From Plumapathes pennacea (lineage: Eukaryota > Cnidaria > Anthozoa > Antipatharia > Myriopathidae), in NCBI GenBank assembly GCA_964036295.1, contig OZ038464.1, positions 19,233,443 to 19,297,442 of the forward strand: a stretch of DNA of 64,000 bases, in the 5' to 3' direction. The stretch's first letter is position 1. Every line of letters begins with the position of its first letter. The notes beneath the pieces were generated by a model that was not told the DNA's origin, searched no databases, and worked only from the letters and a program-made list of their open reading frames with translations. Position numbers and translations under genes: made by a program. This document shows positions 29,708 through 41,154 of this stretch, piece after piece.

Positions 29708-32700
29708 ATGAATTTCAGACGTCGTTTGCCTGACAGCAGCGTTTTAACTCTTTTTCTCTTCGTTTGTGTCCACTTGGTCGACATGGCTCGATGTGAAGTT
29801 TACAGATCGTTGTACTGGACACCTGACAACCCCGTGTAAGTCTGAAATTTCTTATCAGTTTTCGTATCACTCATCGTACCAATTTTTGTGATATTTAGAG
29901 CCCTGCAGATTTTTACAGGATCCCGAGTTGCGGACTTTTGAGTGTGCTGTACAAGCTATGCTTCAAAATTTCTTAAAGCCGGACCTAAATTAGCCGTGGT
30001 CACATTACAGACGCGCTTCATAACTTTTCTGTTGTTCTTCTTCTAAAGCGCATTCCTTCCATCAGGCTTTCTCAATTTCCAGTCGGTCTATTGTATTTCA
30101 GAGCTATTATCGGTTTTGGTAAATTCACGGTTGTTTGACAAGCGTGTGTTAAGCTTGAAAAACCCGTGACAGCCGGGAGCGGAACTTGACTCCCCAGTTC
30201 TGAGAAGAAGAATGCGAAAGTGAATATAATTTCAAGAAAACCGCAAGAGCGCAAGTACATGTCAATAAACCAAAAAAAGAAAGGCTACCACACCGCTTGA
30301 ACGTAAACAGTACCCAAACAAACTACAGTTCTTTTGCCTGCGCACGTCAATCAAAATCCAATTCCGAGACGGAGGTTCTTTTACCAATTGCCATGATACC
30401 TACGCTTGGCTTTCAGGTGAAAACAATTATATGCTGGGCCTAAATACCCAGGTGTCAATTTGACCAGTGTGATCTTTTCTCTTCTTGGGAAATTGAAACC
30501 CGAGATCTACCTCCGGGTGAATTCGGGTAAATTTTCCTCTTGGTAAATCGTTTTTCCCAGGGTAAATGTTCGATTGTGCATTAAAATGAGGTAAGTCACG
30601 CATTACTCTTTTCTTTGCTGCTCAAAATTCTCTCAACCCTTTGAAGCAACAAGTGTATGAATGTTGTAACCACGTTTTATTTGGGTGTCAAAAGCCAAGT
30701 TCCCAATTATACTGTATAATATTTTTCTGGTGAGAAACTAAAAGAAAAGTTTGAAATTGATGACTGTCGGGAGACTCGCTCTAGTCAGAGATTGTTCATT
30801 AAAGAATGTTAATGGTGCGTGCGGTAGTTACCACGCCAAACTTGAATCCCAGATCTGCCGCATTTTTCACGCGGCAAAACTTGTTACGATTAACAGAGAA
30901 TTGACCCTATTCCAGACCAAAGGCTCAAAATCGATACCCTATTTCAAACTAAAACGCTAAAAGATGATACCCTTTGGGGCGGCACATACCTATATGGCTC
31001 ATATATTGGAGTACACCCCCCCCCCCCCCCCCCTCCCCCCACTCCCACCGTGGCGACAGCAGAACACAGTACGTGCTCTCAAATGTTGCTTCACAGCATG
31101 ATAACTCCGGATCCGTCATCAGTGCTATTAATAAAGCGACGCACATCTATTGGTTCCCTTTCTGTTACTCTGGGGTAGCTGTCCAGGGCCATTCTTTTGT
31201 TCTCTTGACATATACAAGTTCCAGAAGTTCAAATTTCCTTGAGGGGGGAGCAAAATCGGTTACACTGTCTAGTATTAGTTTCCCTTGGGAAACTTGTCAA
31301 CAAGTCACGTTTCCCTAGGGAAAAAGTCTTCAATGTGGCCACAGTTATTATCCCATTGTGTATGTCACCAACACAGAAATGTAGGCCATCCCCCCAACAG
31401 CCAGTGTGTGACCTCCATGTTTCAATATGTTTCTGATTTCTTACCATATCTTCTCACATTATCTTAATTTCCTTTAATTAGCATATACATTTTATGCTTG
31501 ATTTACGTAAATATTTTTTGACTTTTAAAACATTTTGGTCATTGTTTTTGTATTTTGTATTTATCGAATTATGAAAAGTTATTACTATCATTCAAAATTA
31601 TCTGAAATTAAAATAGTAACACTGTAAATGTGAGAGGATTAGTTCAATATTAACAGGTTTGAAGCAAACAATAACGATTATTATTATCATCATTAATATT
31701 ATCATCATTATTATCATTATTATTATTATTATTATTATTTTTATTATTCAATAAAGATTATTACTGTTTCTGTCATAGGTTCATCTCTAACTCATCTGGT
31801 TGTGTTGATGGAGAAGCCCCTCAAATGAACGTGCTTCTCAGTTCAACAATCCATGTCATATGCCCAACTCCTGTGACAGTCCTCGAAATTGTACAGTCCA
31901 TCAAAGCAAAGCAAAACTTGTTTGAGAATCTGTGGATTGTATATGACAATAAGAGCTTTGAAACATGCAATGTGAACATGTCAAACTCTCAATTACTCAA
32001 GAAGAAAAACAGACAGCTGATGCAGTGTGACACACCGCTAAATCTGAAGTTCTTTCCAATAGTGTTCCAACAGTTTAGTGCTGTACCTGGTGGACTGGAA
32101 TTCACCCCTGGAAATGAATACTACTTCTTGGGTAATACAAGTTCCAATATTTGAGTAGGATATTCGCAGACGCCCCCAGAAATCCGAAAATTCAAGGATT
32201 TTTGGTAGTTAAAGACTAATTCAGAAATTGTGGTCGACCGTCAAGAAAGAGTCGTCGTCTTGCGCATGAAATTTTTTAACATCTAGTTCAAATTTGCAAA
32301 ACTCCATTCTCGTTTTTTTCTTCGTTTTTGAGGAGGAGCTATTTCTTTTTGAATTTCCAGTTTCGTTCACTTCTTGAGCGTATTGTCGCTTTCGGAGAAG
32401 AACACTTGGTTCGTTTAAGCATTTATAAACTCGTTCCTGTTTTTTCATTCTCCAAATACAAAATTAGGTAAATATTTCGAAGTGCTGACATGAGTCAAAT
32501 CGTAAATTAGCTATGAAGACCACAATGAGACTGCGAAAAACCGAAATGATGTTATGATAAAATCATTGTGCAGTGACAGCTGGGAACCAGTAACTTAATT
32601 TCACGATTAACACTTGGGTTTTACCCCTCAGTTTTATCACCAGAAATACACGACAGTGTGGAGAACTTAGTTTGCTTAGAAGAAAGTTGATTGAACTTTA

Positions 32701-33355
32701 CAACTTGAGGTTTTGGGTCAAGCTAAAATGCATAGTTTACTGAAAATGACTCTGCCCTCAGTGCATAGGGATCAGCAAGTGCCAGCCGATCTAGATCAGG
32801 ACAGTGGATATTTAATTTATGCGTATTTTTTAGCCACATCTGATGGTACTGAAGGATCACTGAATGACACATCAGGAGGGCACTGCAATGACACAGAGAA
32901 TGGTGTTTCTATGAAGTTCAAGGTTTATGTGTGTAAGGACAAAAGTGGTAAGTTATAAATATGCGCACTACAATTGACCTGTATATATGACTCTTGAATT
33001 CATTCACTCACATAACTCCTCGTAATAGCCATTTTATAAGAGTATATCATTATATTGCACTAACTCATACGCTGGTAGTGTTACTATTGAGTTAGTGATC
33101 AAGGATTTATTTGCACTGAATTGTTGGACTTATTTCACAGACCCTCAGTGCACACAAGGCAACACCAAACGTGGGACACTTTACTGTAGCAAATCAGGGA
33201 CATTACCACCACCAATAGTCCCATCACCCTCTTGCGCGGCTGTCACCGAATCACCACGTAGTTCAGGACATTTGTATGGTCCTCAAGCTTATATCAATAT
33301 ACTACTCAGCATGCATATGTTGGTCGTGTGGACCCTTTCTAATGGAATTATTTGA
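29708..33355 (+). CDS. EFN: Ephrin D copy (duplicate of B), predicted GPI-anchored
   Basis: Four exons: 29708-29835, 31779-32131, 32834-32947, 33141-33355; 269 residues. Exons 1 and 2 equal copy B. Exon 3 instead reads SDGTEGSLNDTSGG, the state seen in ephrin E, where B has SDGTQGSLGDTSGG. Exon 4 has TKRGTLYC where B has TKLGTLYC, and a slightly changed tail (YINILLSMHMLVVWTLSNG). Intron 2 near 32570-32625 carries the A-type variant bases. D is thus a mosaic of B-, A- and E-like segments. Its 3' flank ends at 33560 and continues into sequence homologous to 2058-2332. Confidence 0.87.
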
Positions 33356-33515
33356 TTACGTTATGAAGCAGAGAAAGCATCGGGATTTTTTCTTTAGGCC
33401 TATGTATTTAAGAATACAGCTGAATGTTGTTTGTTCTGGGCAACAGTTTATTCCGGATTGTTTGTTTACATGTTATTCCAAAACCTAAACACGTTCACTA
33501 TTCCTAATCAATCAC

Positions 33516-33521
33516 AATAAA
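33516..33521 (+). promoter_or_regulatory. Polyadenylation signal of ephrin D
   Basis: AATAAA about 160 bp after the ephrin D stop, equivalent to 18826-18831 after ephrin B. Confidence 0.5.
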
Positions 33522-33560
33522 GAGCTGCTGACCTAAGAAAAGAGAGACTCAAGCTGATTG

Positions 33561-34648
33561 TTGTCTTGAAACGTTCAAAATTTGGATATTCTGATTGACT
33601 TAGGTGGGACATATGGCCTCACTTGTCCCCAGTACCGCTCGTGACGTACAAACTAATGTTGCTGTTTTTTGCGTTAGAACGAGATATTCTCAAAAGTTTT
33701 CTTAGAGTTATAAATAGCCTAAGTAGTTAGATCATTACGGCAGCGTTATTCTGTTGGCCATTTCCCTAAAAGCCACCAAGCGTTGGAGGAAGTAAGCAAT
33801 CATTGAAAAGGCATTAATTATGTAATATTGTGTTTTATTAAAAAAACAATGCTCATTGTGTCCTTTTTCTGTTGTGCTGTATTTTATTTCTCAGCACTAT
33901 TTCGCTTCTTCTAATCCTTACCATCTTGGATTTCAAACTTTAAATAATTATGGCTATATATTTCACATATCCTAGCCGTGACGGTTATTTTTACGCCGTT
34001 TTTTGCCGGGGATTTTGCTTCACTCTACTTTTTTGGCCCATTTTAGGACACTTTTATATCTAGTATTTTAAATTCACATTTAATGCAGATTTATTATTAT
34101 CTGCTAATTGTTATTGTTTGATAATCTTTGCTACAGTTGGTGCCTTGATGTCTTCGGATTTTACTGGCTTTATAAAATGTAGATTTTTAGACCCTGCGAT
34201 GCTTGCAGAACCAACCTAACTGATAGAAGAAAAACTCAATTTTAGCTCGATGTATTTTGTACAACACGTGCGTTGTGCACAAGATACGACTGGGCTGGCA
34301 CGGCGATGTAAATTTTATTACCACTTGTTGGACGATATATGCCGCCTTCTGACGAGATCGTCGTAAACTAAACGTCAAACATTATGACTGGTGGTGTGTT
34401 GTCTTGGTGATAAACATTAATATGAAATGAACTGTTTCAAAATATGTAAATTGTGTCATGCCGAACTTGTTTTTGTCGCAAGCGTTTCAAGAACCCGGAA
34501 ACATACTCTTCTTGGTTGGGTTTTTGAGGTTTCCGTGCATTCAAATGCCTCAACGTAAATCCTGTCGTTGCTACAACAAGCTTGCTTCCGATAAAAAACG
34601 ACGTCAGCAGCAATATAGCAGAACTACTCAGCGAATTTGACGGCAGAC
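33561..34648. other. Intergenic stretch upstream of ephrin E
   Basis: 33556-33828 matches 2058-2332. Around 34145-34230 the sequence CTTCGGATTTTAC..GACCCTG.GATGCTTG resembles 12662-12730, suggesting shared ephrin-locus DNA. No gene or convincing core promoter was recognised. Confidence 0.45.
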
Positions 34649-35881
34649 ATGAAGGCCAAGTATGGCGGTGGTTTCCTTAGCAGCCGATTTTTATCTTTCG
34701 TACTTTTCGTTAGCTGTGTCCATCTGGTCGACAAGGCTCGATGTGAGGTTTACAGATCGTTGCAATGGACACCCGACAACCCCGTGTAAGTCAAGTGTTT
34801 ATGTAATGTGTCGAAGACTTTACGTCAAACTTCGTGTTTTAGTGTTTATTTAGAGTTTATTATGTTTTAAACCTGCATAATAGGTTTTTCAGGGTAAACT
34901 CGAGAAAAATGCACGAAAAAAAATTATGCATGGGAACAAGAAGTACTTTTTCTATGATTTACAGTTTTCGATTGACAGTTTTCGAGGCCATCATGCATCC
35001 AAATTCGTAAAGGGGTCTATCATGGATGACTAACCCTGACTAGTGAGGGCTTTCCCAGTTCAATAGTGTGTGCATAATAGTGTGTGTAAATAGGGTTCAA
35101 TGGGAAAAATTGCCCTCCTGTTTCTTGGACTGTGTTGAGAGATTTCTGTGTTCCGTTTAGGGCAGTGAAAGGTGACAGGCATCAAAAGAATCTTCTAAAA
35201 ATAAGGTTAAAATAATACACAATTATAAGTTAAAACTTAAAGTTACGGAAAACCCTTAAACAGTTGTATTTAGGGTTTTTTTATAAAGGCCTTCCGATCG
35301 ACACGAAAATTGTCCCTGCATGTTTCAGTTGCCGATGATGTATACATGTCATGTTGATGATGGCCGGAAACAAACGGAAATACATAACGATAAAACTGCA
35401 CATAAAATGAGTCATGATAAGACCATGTTGCGGTATACGATTAGATGACGTTCAAAGTGTTTTAGGAGCCGAAGCCGGCGCCTGCAAACTTTATGAGAAA
35501 CCTTTTTCTCCAGGCTCAGTCTTCTTTCCTCCCAATTTTTATCTCATGTATATTGGCCTGATGGCAAGTCGTTACCTCAGGACTGTCCGGACACATACAA
35601 TCGTTTTTACACGTGTTATAGTAAAGTTGTTGACAATGTTCTTGAAAGAGGCGGTCATCAGAAGAAGAGACTCACCCAGCCGCCAATCGGCAGGTTTTCA
35701 GCTTTTGCTCTCTTTACAAACCGACGTCGCACCAACCACGAGCAACTTACATAAATCAACGTCTTTTGATAATATCACCCAACCCTTACAGCGTAAAATT
35801 TTCCTATTTCGGAAATACTGACGCCCGTGTGTGTTTCTTTTGTTTTGTTATTGTTGCGGTTGTTGTTGTTGTTGTTGTGAT

Positions 35882-35927
<46 letters not shown>

Positions 35928-38900
35928 ACCTTTTATAGGAGTTATCGCACCCATTTCGATATTTCTTTTTGTACAATTACTCACCAGATCTTTTCATTTA
36001 TTTCTCTAGATTCATGCCAGGATGCGAGTATGGAGTCCCTCAAATGTTGTTGTTGTTTTTTTTGTTTGTTTGTTTTCTTCCCTAGGTTTATGACAAATGC
36101 AACAGGATGCATCCCTCAAATGAACGTGCTTCCCAGTTCAAAAATCTTTGTTATATGCCCAACTCCTGTGACAGTCCTCGAAACTGTACAGTCCACCAAA
36201 GCAAAGCAAAACTTGTTTGAGAATCTGTGGATCGTATATGACAATAAGAGCTTTGAAACATGCAATGTGAACACGTCAAACTCTCACTTACTCAAGAAGA
36301 AAAACAGACAGCTAATGCAGTGTGACAAGCCATTGGAGCTGAAGTACTTTCCAATAGTGTTCCAACAGTTTAGTGCTGTACCTGGTGGGCTGGAATTCAC
36401 TCCTGGATATGAATACCACTTCCTGGGTAATGAGGGACACTTTTCTTGATTTTATTCCGGAATAAAAATAGCATGCCTGGTCAGGAAAATCTTTCCGTTT
36501 AGGGCTTTACATGATTATGGGGAACAGGCATTTTCACAGTGTCTTGGTGAAGACCAAACGGCTGGTCCCAAAACAAACACTGGATTATTTACACTATTCC
36601 AGTTATGCTTGTATTTCGGAAAATGTCCAGGAAAAAAAGCCCAAATCTCTCGATGGGATGCACCAGCTGCTCAAAGTATGACTCATGAAATAATCTTTTA
36701 ACTTTGTTATCATCTTTGGTATTTAGAGCCTCAAAATCCGCATATGCAGACCAGTTGACTATTTCTGACTATATGCAACATGTTTACTGTCATCCGGCAA
36801 CGCCGCCCCACTACACCCCTTCTCACCGTTATTCTTAATGTCCACATTTTCAGCCACATCTGATAGTACTGAAGGATCACTGAATGACACATCAGGAGGA
36901 CACTGTAATGACACAGAGAATGGTGTTTCTATGAAGTTCAAGGTTTATGTCTGCACAGGGGAGTCAGGTAAAATGACCAAAATGTCAACCATGGCCAAGT
37001 GCTTGTTGCGAAAATTTGTACTGGAGGCCCAAATTGGCAGGCCAGTGTAACAACTTTTGAAATTAGCAAACTGAAATCTTTAGCATGAAAATCATTACTG
37101 TCATTACAAAGAGCACATAGCCAAACCAAACTCAAGTTCTTCACACTGGGTGTATATCTGTCGAGAATCTAAAAGAAAAATCGGACGACTTTTGGCAGAA
37201 CCCTGCTAATGTGCATTTTGATTGAATGTATTTTGCAGACCCTCAGTGCACTCAAAGCGATGCTAAACTTGGGACTTTTTACTGTGAAAAACCAGGGCCA
37301 ACATCATCAACAATAGCTCCTGCACCAACACCCTCTAGCGCTGTACTTGCATCAGTCCTGAAACCTGCAACAACATCAAAAATGCTGGGCGAAGGAACAC
37401 CTAAAAAATCCACTGTCGCATCATCCAGTCCAGAGTCTTGGTGCGTTTGTCCGACAGTCACGAAAGTCGATGATCGTACCATGTATTCGAGTGTCAGCAG
37501 TACATCACCATTGCAATCTTCTGTCAAAACACAAAACTGCAATTTGACAACGATATATCCAACCATAACACACACAATCGTGGCTAATCAAACCTTGTGT
37601 GAGAGTAACACTGCACCTGAAAAATCAACTGTCTCACCTTCTAACTCAAATACTAGGTGTTGTCCGACAGTCACATCAGAAGTGAATCATTCTGCGCATG
37701 CTAGTGTCAAGAGCACGTCTCCGTCAGTTGTAACACCATCTAGCTTCGAGCATTGGAATGTTTCTGCAACAGTGACAAAATCGATGAATCGTCCTGCACA
37801 TACGAGTGCGAATCGTGTATTGTTACTGTCGCCGCAGCTCTCTGCCCAAACACCAAATAGTTTACCCAACAACTCGACAGTTTACCCAACTATAACACAC
37901 AGTCAGTTCATTTACTGCACTCTGTGTAATGGAAGTAACTCAGTCACGCCGAGTCATTTCGCCACATCGGGTACCATGGCGTCCGATGTGGTATCTTCTG
38001 CTGTTGTTCCTTCTAAAAACTCGTGCCCCAAATGTGAAGAACTGAGTAAAAATGCGGCACAGCAGGCTTCAGGGTCATCTGAAAATAAAGGTTTGTTCTA
38101 AACGAATTATTATGTGGGCCATTTCCGAGATGCCTGTGGCCTTAGAGAATTATTATTGACAAATACTATAAGTAATAGAGATCTTGCTGATATGTCAACT
38201 CAGAAGACTCCTGGTTTTTGTTTCCGTGCACAGGTACCTGGATGCCAGTTGGAATATTTTTTATTTGTTTTTGCGTCATTCTAGTGCTGGCGTTTGGCAT
38301 CTACACGAAATTGTGAGTAATATGACAGACCAACCCACCCGACCCTAAATATGGTTTTATGCAATTCCATCGCTAACTGCACCCCGTCCCCTCGGGCCTT
38401 ATATCCACCCCACCGTCACTGTCCATCGCCGAGTTGATAGCAGAATTCGCACTAAAACGGCGACGGAATCAATCTTGAGCAAACTTTTTGTTGTATAAAG
38501 CCGAAAAGATCCGATTTTGATTCGATACGTGATTGAAATTCATCGCCTGACTTAACATAGGGTGACAACCTTTCAACAAAATTAGGTGTTTGATCCCGGG
38601 GGGGGGGGGGGGGGTACTCAATAGGAATTTGGGTAGGGGTGTTCCGCTAACTCTATAAAACCCTAACCCTCAAGACACAAAAATGGAAATTTTGCTACCC
38701 TGTCTAAGACAAAGTGCTCTAATTTGATACCCTGTTCAAGACTAAGTTTAGATAAGTTAGCCTGCGTTGCACGCGTTTCCACTGGAACATATGAGAAATC
38801 GCGCGAAAATGACGAGAACAAAAATGTGGTTGAGGGGGGAGGGGAAGAGGAGAAAATCCGTTCAGAAAATAACCCTGTTTAAGACACGAAAATGTAAAAT

Positions 38901-39262
38901 TTGATACCCTGTTTAAGACAGAAGACCCTGAAAATGATACCCTATCGGGCGGAACATACCTATATAGGAAATATATGGGAGTACCCCCCCCCCCCCCCCC
39001 GGGTGTTTGATGCTAGTTTATACGTACTCTTTGGTGAATTTTACGTCATGTGACTTCTAGTCCGAGCGGCAATACTTTTCAAGAAAGCCATACTTTGCCC
39101 TTTATTACGTTTGCAAGTTTACCTTCTCTACATGAAACTCGGTAGACATAATGTAAGTTGTTTGATAGATGATGCTGATTTTTTTCTTCTTGTCCTATAT
39201 TATTTAGCTTCCAGAAGCGGACCAACAGGGTGACGCCCACGGATAGTTCTGAGTCTGCCTAA
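34649..39262 (+). CDS. EFN: Ephrin E, transmembrane type with long stalk
   Basis: Six exons: 34649-34785, 36086-36426, 36854-36967, 37239-38090, 38234-38312, 39208-39262; phases 2, 1, 1, 1, 2 close and give 525 residues. Signal peptide (FLSFVLFVSCVHLV), then an ephrin domain nearly identical to copies A-D with changes such as KIFVICPTP, LKYFPIVFQQFS and PGYEYHFLG. Exon 4 encodes a 280-residue Ser/Thr/Pro-rich stalk with degenerate repeats (CPTVTK, YPTITH, KSTV blocks) and a terminal CPKC pair. Exon 5 gives one transmembrane helix (VGIFFICFCVILVLAFGIY), exon 6 a 19-residue cytoplasmic tail ending SSESA. The tail has no tyrosine and no typical PDZ ligand, unlike vertebrate ephrin-B. Confidence 0.9.
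35857..35930. repeat. (TTG)n then (GT)n microsatellites
   Basis: Simple repeats in ephrin E intron 1; the GT tract is about 20 units long (35887-35928). Confidence 0.9.
38595..39003. mobile_element. hAT-like MITE with poly-G ends, 409 bp
   Basis: Ends are CCCGGGGGG... and ...CCCCCCGGG, flanked on both sides by TGTTTGAT (38587-38594 and 39004-39011), an 8-bp target duplication typical of hAT elements. Inside are GTACTC/GAGTACC and repeated 'ataccctg..taagac' segments, no transposase. It lies in ephrin E intron 5. A partial relative with a C-run end lies at 16205-16352 (and 30890-31037). Confidence 0.75.
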
Positions 39263-39576
39263 AGTGAATACCGGAAAAGCGGGAGACACTGAGCGCCGAC
39301 AAACAATCGATCATACCCACGCCCCAGACACTCGAAATACAGTGGAACCTCTGCTTTGGGACACCTCCCGTTTAGGGGACACTTCTATTAGGGGATGGGG
39401 ACCTTTTTTCAGGTTCCCGAATGCTATTTGAACCCCCATTAAGGGGAAAACCAGGGATTGTCACCAGGATTCTAATTGACGATTAGATTTTGCTGTACTT
39501 TCACAGCGACAGCTTTTGTATCTTAAGCTTTTCTTCTTCTTTCGAATCTCAAAGCATTTTAGTGTTACTTAATATG

Positions 39577-39665
39577 ATGAAACATGAGTCTAGATGTGTA
39601 AACATTAGTCCAGATTTGCAAAACATGAGTCAAGATGCGTAAACAGTAGTCCAGGTGTGCAATCA
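39577..39665 (-). repeat. 38-bp minisatellite, left inverted block
   Basis: Alternating AAACATGAGTC.AGATGTGT and AAACA.TAGTCCAG units, about five half-units. This is the reverse complement of the array at 40441-40640. Confidence 0.7.
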
Positions 39666-40440
39666 ATCTGAAATCAATATTGATACAGCAAGATTGAGCA
39701 AGCGGCCGCAAAATTGCGGCTGACGAAGTTTCCATTCTTTTCTTCTTTTATTAACATATAAAACAACAGTGATATCTCCCGGCCCAAAGCGACCCAGAAA
39801 CACAAGAAATCACTCACAAAGCGGGTAAGTAAGGATTTTTATAATTGTATTTCAGCACTTTTAGCGCATATTCAGGTCATTCGTAATTTCCCATACAAGC
39901 TCTTGTATAGCTTTGGCGACCTCGTCTCCACAAACCTTGATAACAATATCAATAGCGTCTTCTATTCATCAAGGCGAGGAACTAAAGAATTCTGGGCCTG
40001 GTTTTTCAAAGCACGATTAGGCTAATCCTGAATTAGGTCTAAACTTTCTTGTCATCATGCCTGAAAATGTGAAGGTTTCGTCTACAACGACTTCCTTGAT
40101 ATGTTTTAAGCTGGAACAAGCTTTTCAATCCATCTTCGAACTAAAACCATGCAGTCTATTGGCAGAGGTCGAGAGAAAGAATTTAGTTAATCCTGGATTA
40201 CTGTAGCTTAATCGGCTTTCGAACAACGGGCCTTAATTGTCTCTCCGAGGTCTCCATAAGTCTTGCCAATAAAAAGAAGAAATCACCCACGTTTGGCAGC
40301 CGGAGCGTCGCCAATTTTTTTTTTTTTCTTTCTTCTTTTTTCTTTTTCTTTTTCTTTTCTTTTTTTTTTTGTTTTGCACAGTTCTCGTACGCATGCGGAT
40401 GAGACGTTGGTCAGCGTACCTCGACTCACACACCGTGCAA

Positions 40441-40640
40441 AATTCTCGACTCAAATTTCACTAATCTGGACTCTTGTTACATCTTGACTCGTGTTTTGCA
40501 AATCTCGACCCATTTTTCACACATCCCGACTCGTGTCTTGGAAATCTGGACAAATGTTTACACATCTCGACTTATGTTTTACAAATCTGGACTAATTATT
40601 ACACATCTAGACTCATGTTTCGCAAACCTCGACTTTTGCA
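40441..40640 (+). repeat. 38-bp minisatellite, right block
   Basis: About ten half-units alternating ACATCTCGACTCATGTTT and GCAAATCTGGACTAATG, degenerate. Inverted partner at 39577-39665. Confidence 0.75.
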
Positions 40641-41154
40641 CGGTTTCATATAGCTTTGTCCGCAACGAAATGCCATAACGTAATTTATCAAGCGAAAAAA
40701 AAACAACATAGACATATTTGGTTAGGATGCGGCTTCTAATTAAAAAAAAAAAAAGTCTAAGACTGACTGTGCTAACTGTGCAAGAATGATTGAGTCACAT
40801 CTAATTACGTTTTTCTTTGCCGGCAGGGCAGTCTCGGAGTATTCTGTTGTTGCGTGTAGAAGTTGTCTCAGCGAATTTTGGAGTTGAAAAGTTGAAAACG
40901 CATCACTGTGCACTAGTCTGAGCTAAACGCCGTGCAACAAATTTTCAGTGGTCACGCTGTAGAAAGTAGACAAGAGTCCCGAACACCCGGCTCACCTACA
41001 GAGCGAGGGTATAGCTGCGATATTCTCCATCTTTTCTCATTCAGTCCGTGCGTTCATTATTCATTCATTGCCCGGGAACGCACCCGATTGGCCAAAAGAA
41101 CAATAGAACAACAGGCCTCTCAAGCAGTGGAACAAAGGGGTCTGTCCAGAGATC

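Larger units (their letters stand above)
39263..41154. other. Intergenic: transposon remnants and inverted minisatellites
   Basis: 39340-39475 starts CAGTGGAACCTCTGC and has GGGGACA repeats like a pogo/Tigger-type remnant. 39577-39665 and 40441-40640 hold the same 38-bp minisatellite in opposite orientation. Between them is a MITE with GGGCCTGG...CGGGCC ends (39993-40232), and pyrimidine-rich runs at 40316-40370. 40680-41154 is the likely promoter and 5' leader of the hydroxylase gene; no clear core motif was found. Confidence 0.55.

Noticed and set aside
35414-35821. 135-codon frame in ephrin E intron 1
   Set aside because: No known motif. A second frame (about 35540-35753) also looks protein-like, which lowers confidence in either. 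Neither was included as a gene.
37279-37575. Open frames antisense to ephrin E exon 4
   Set aside because: Shadow of the Ser/Thr-rich coding exon.
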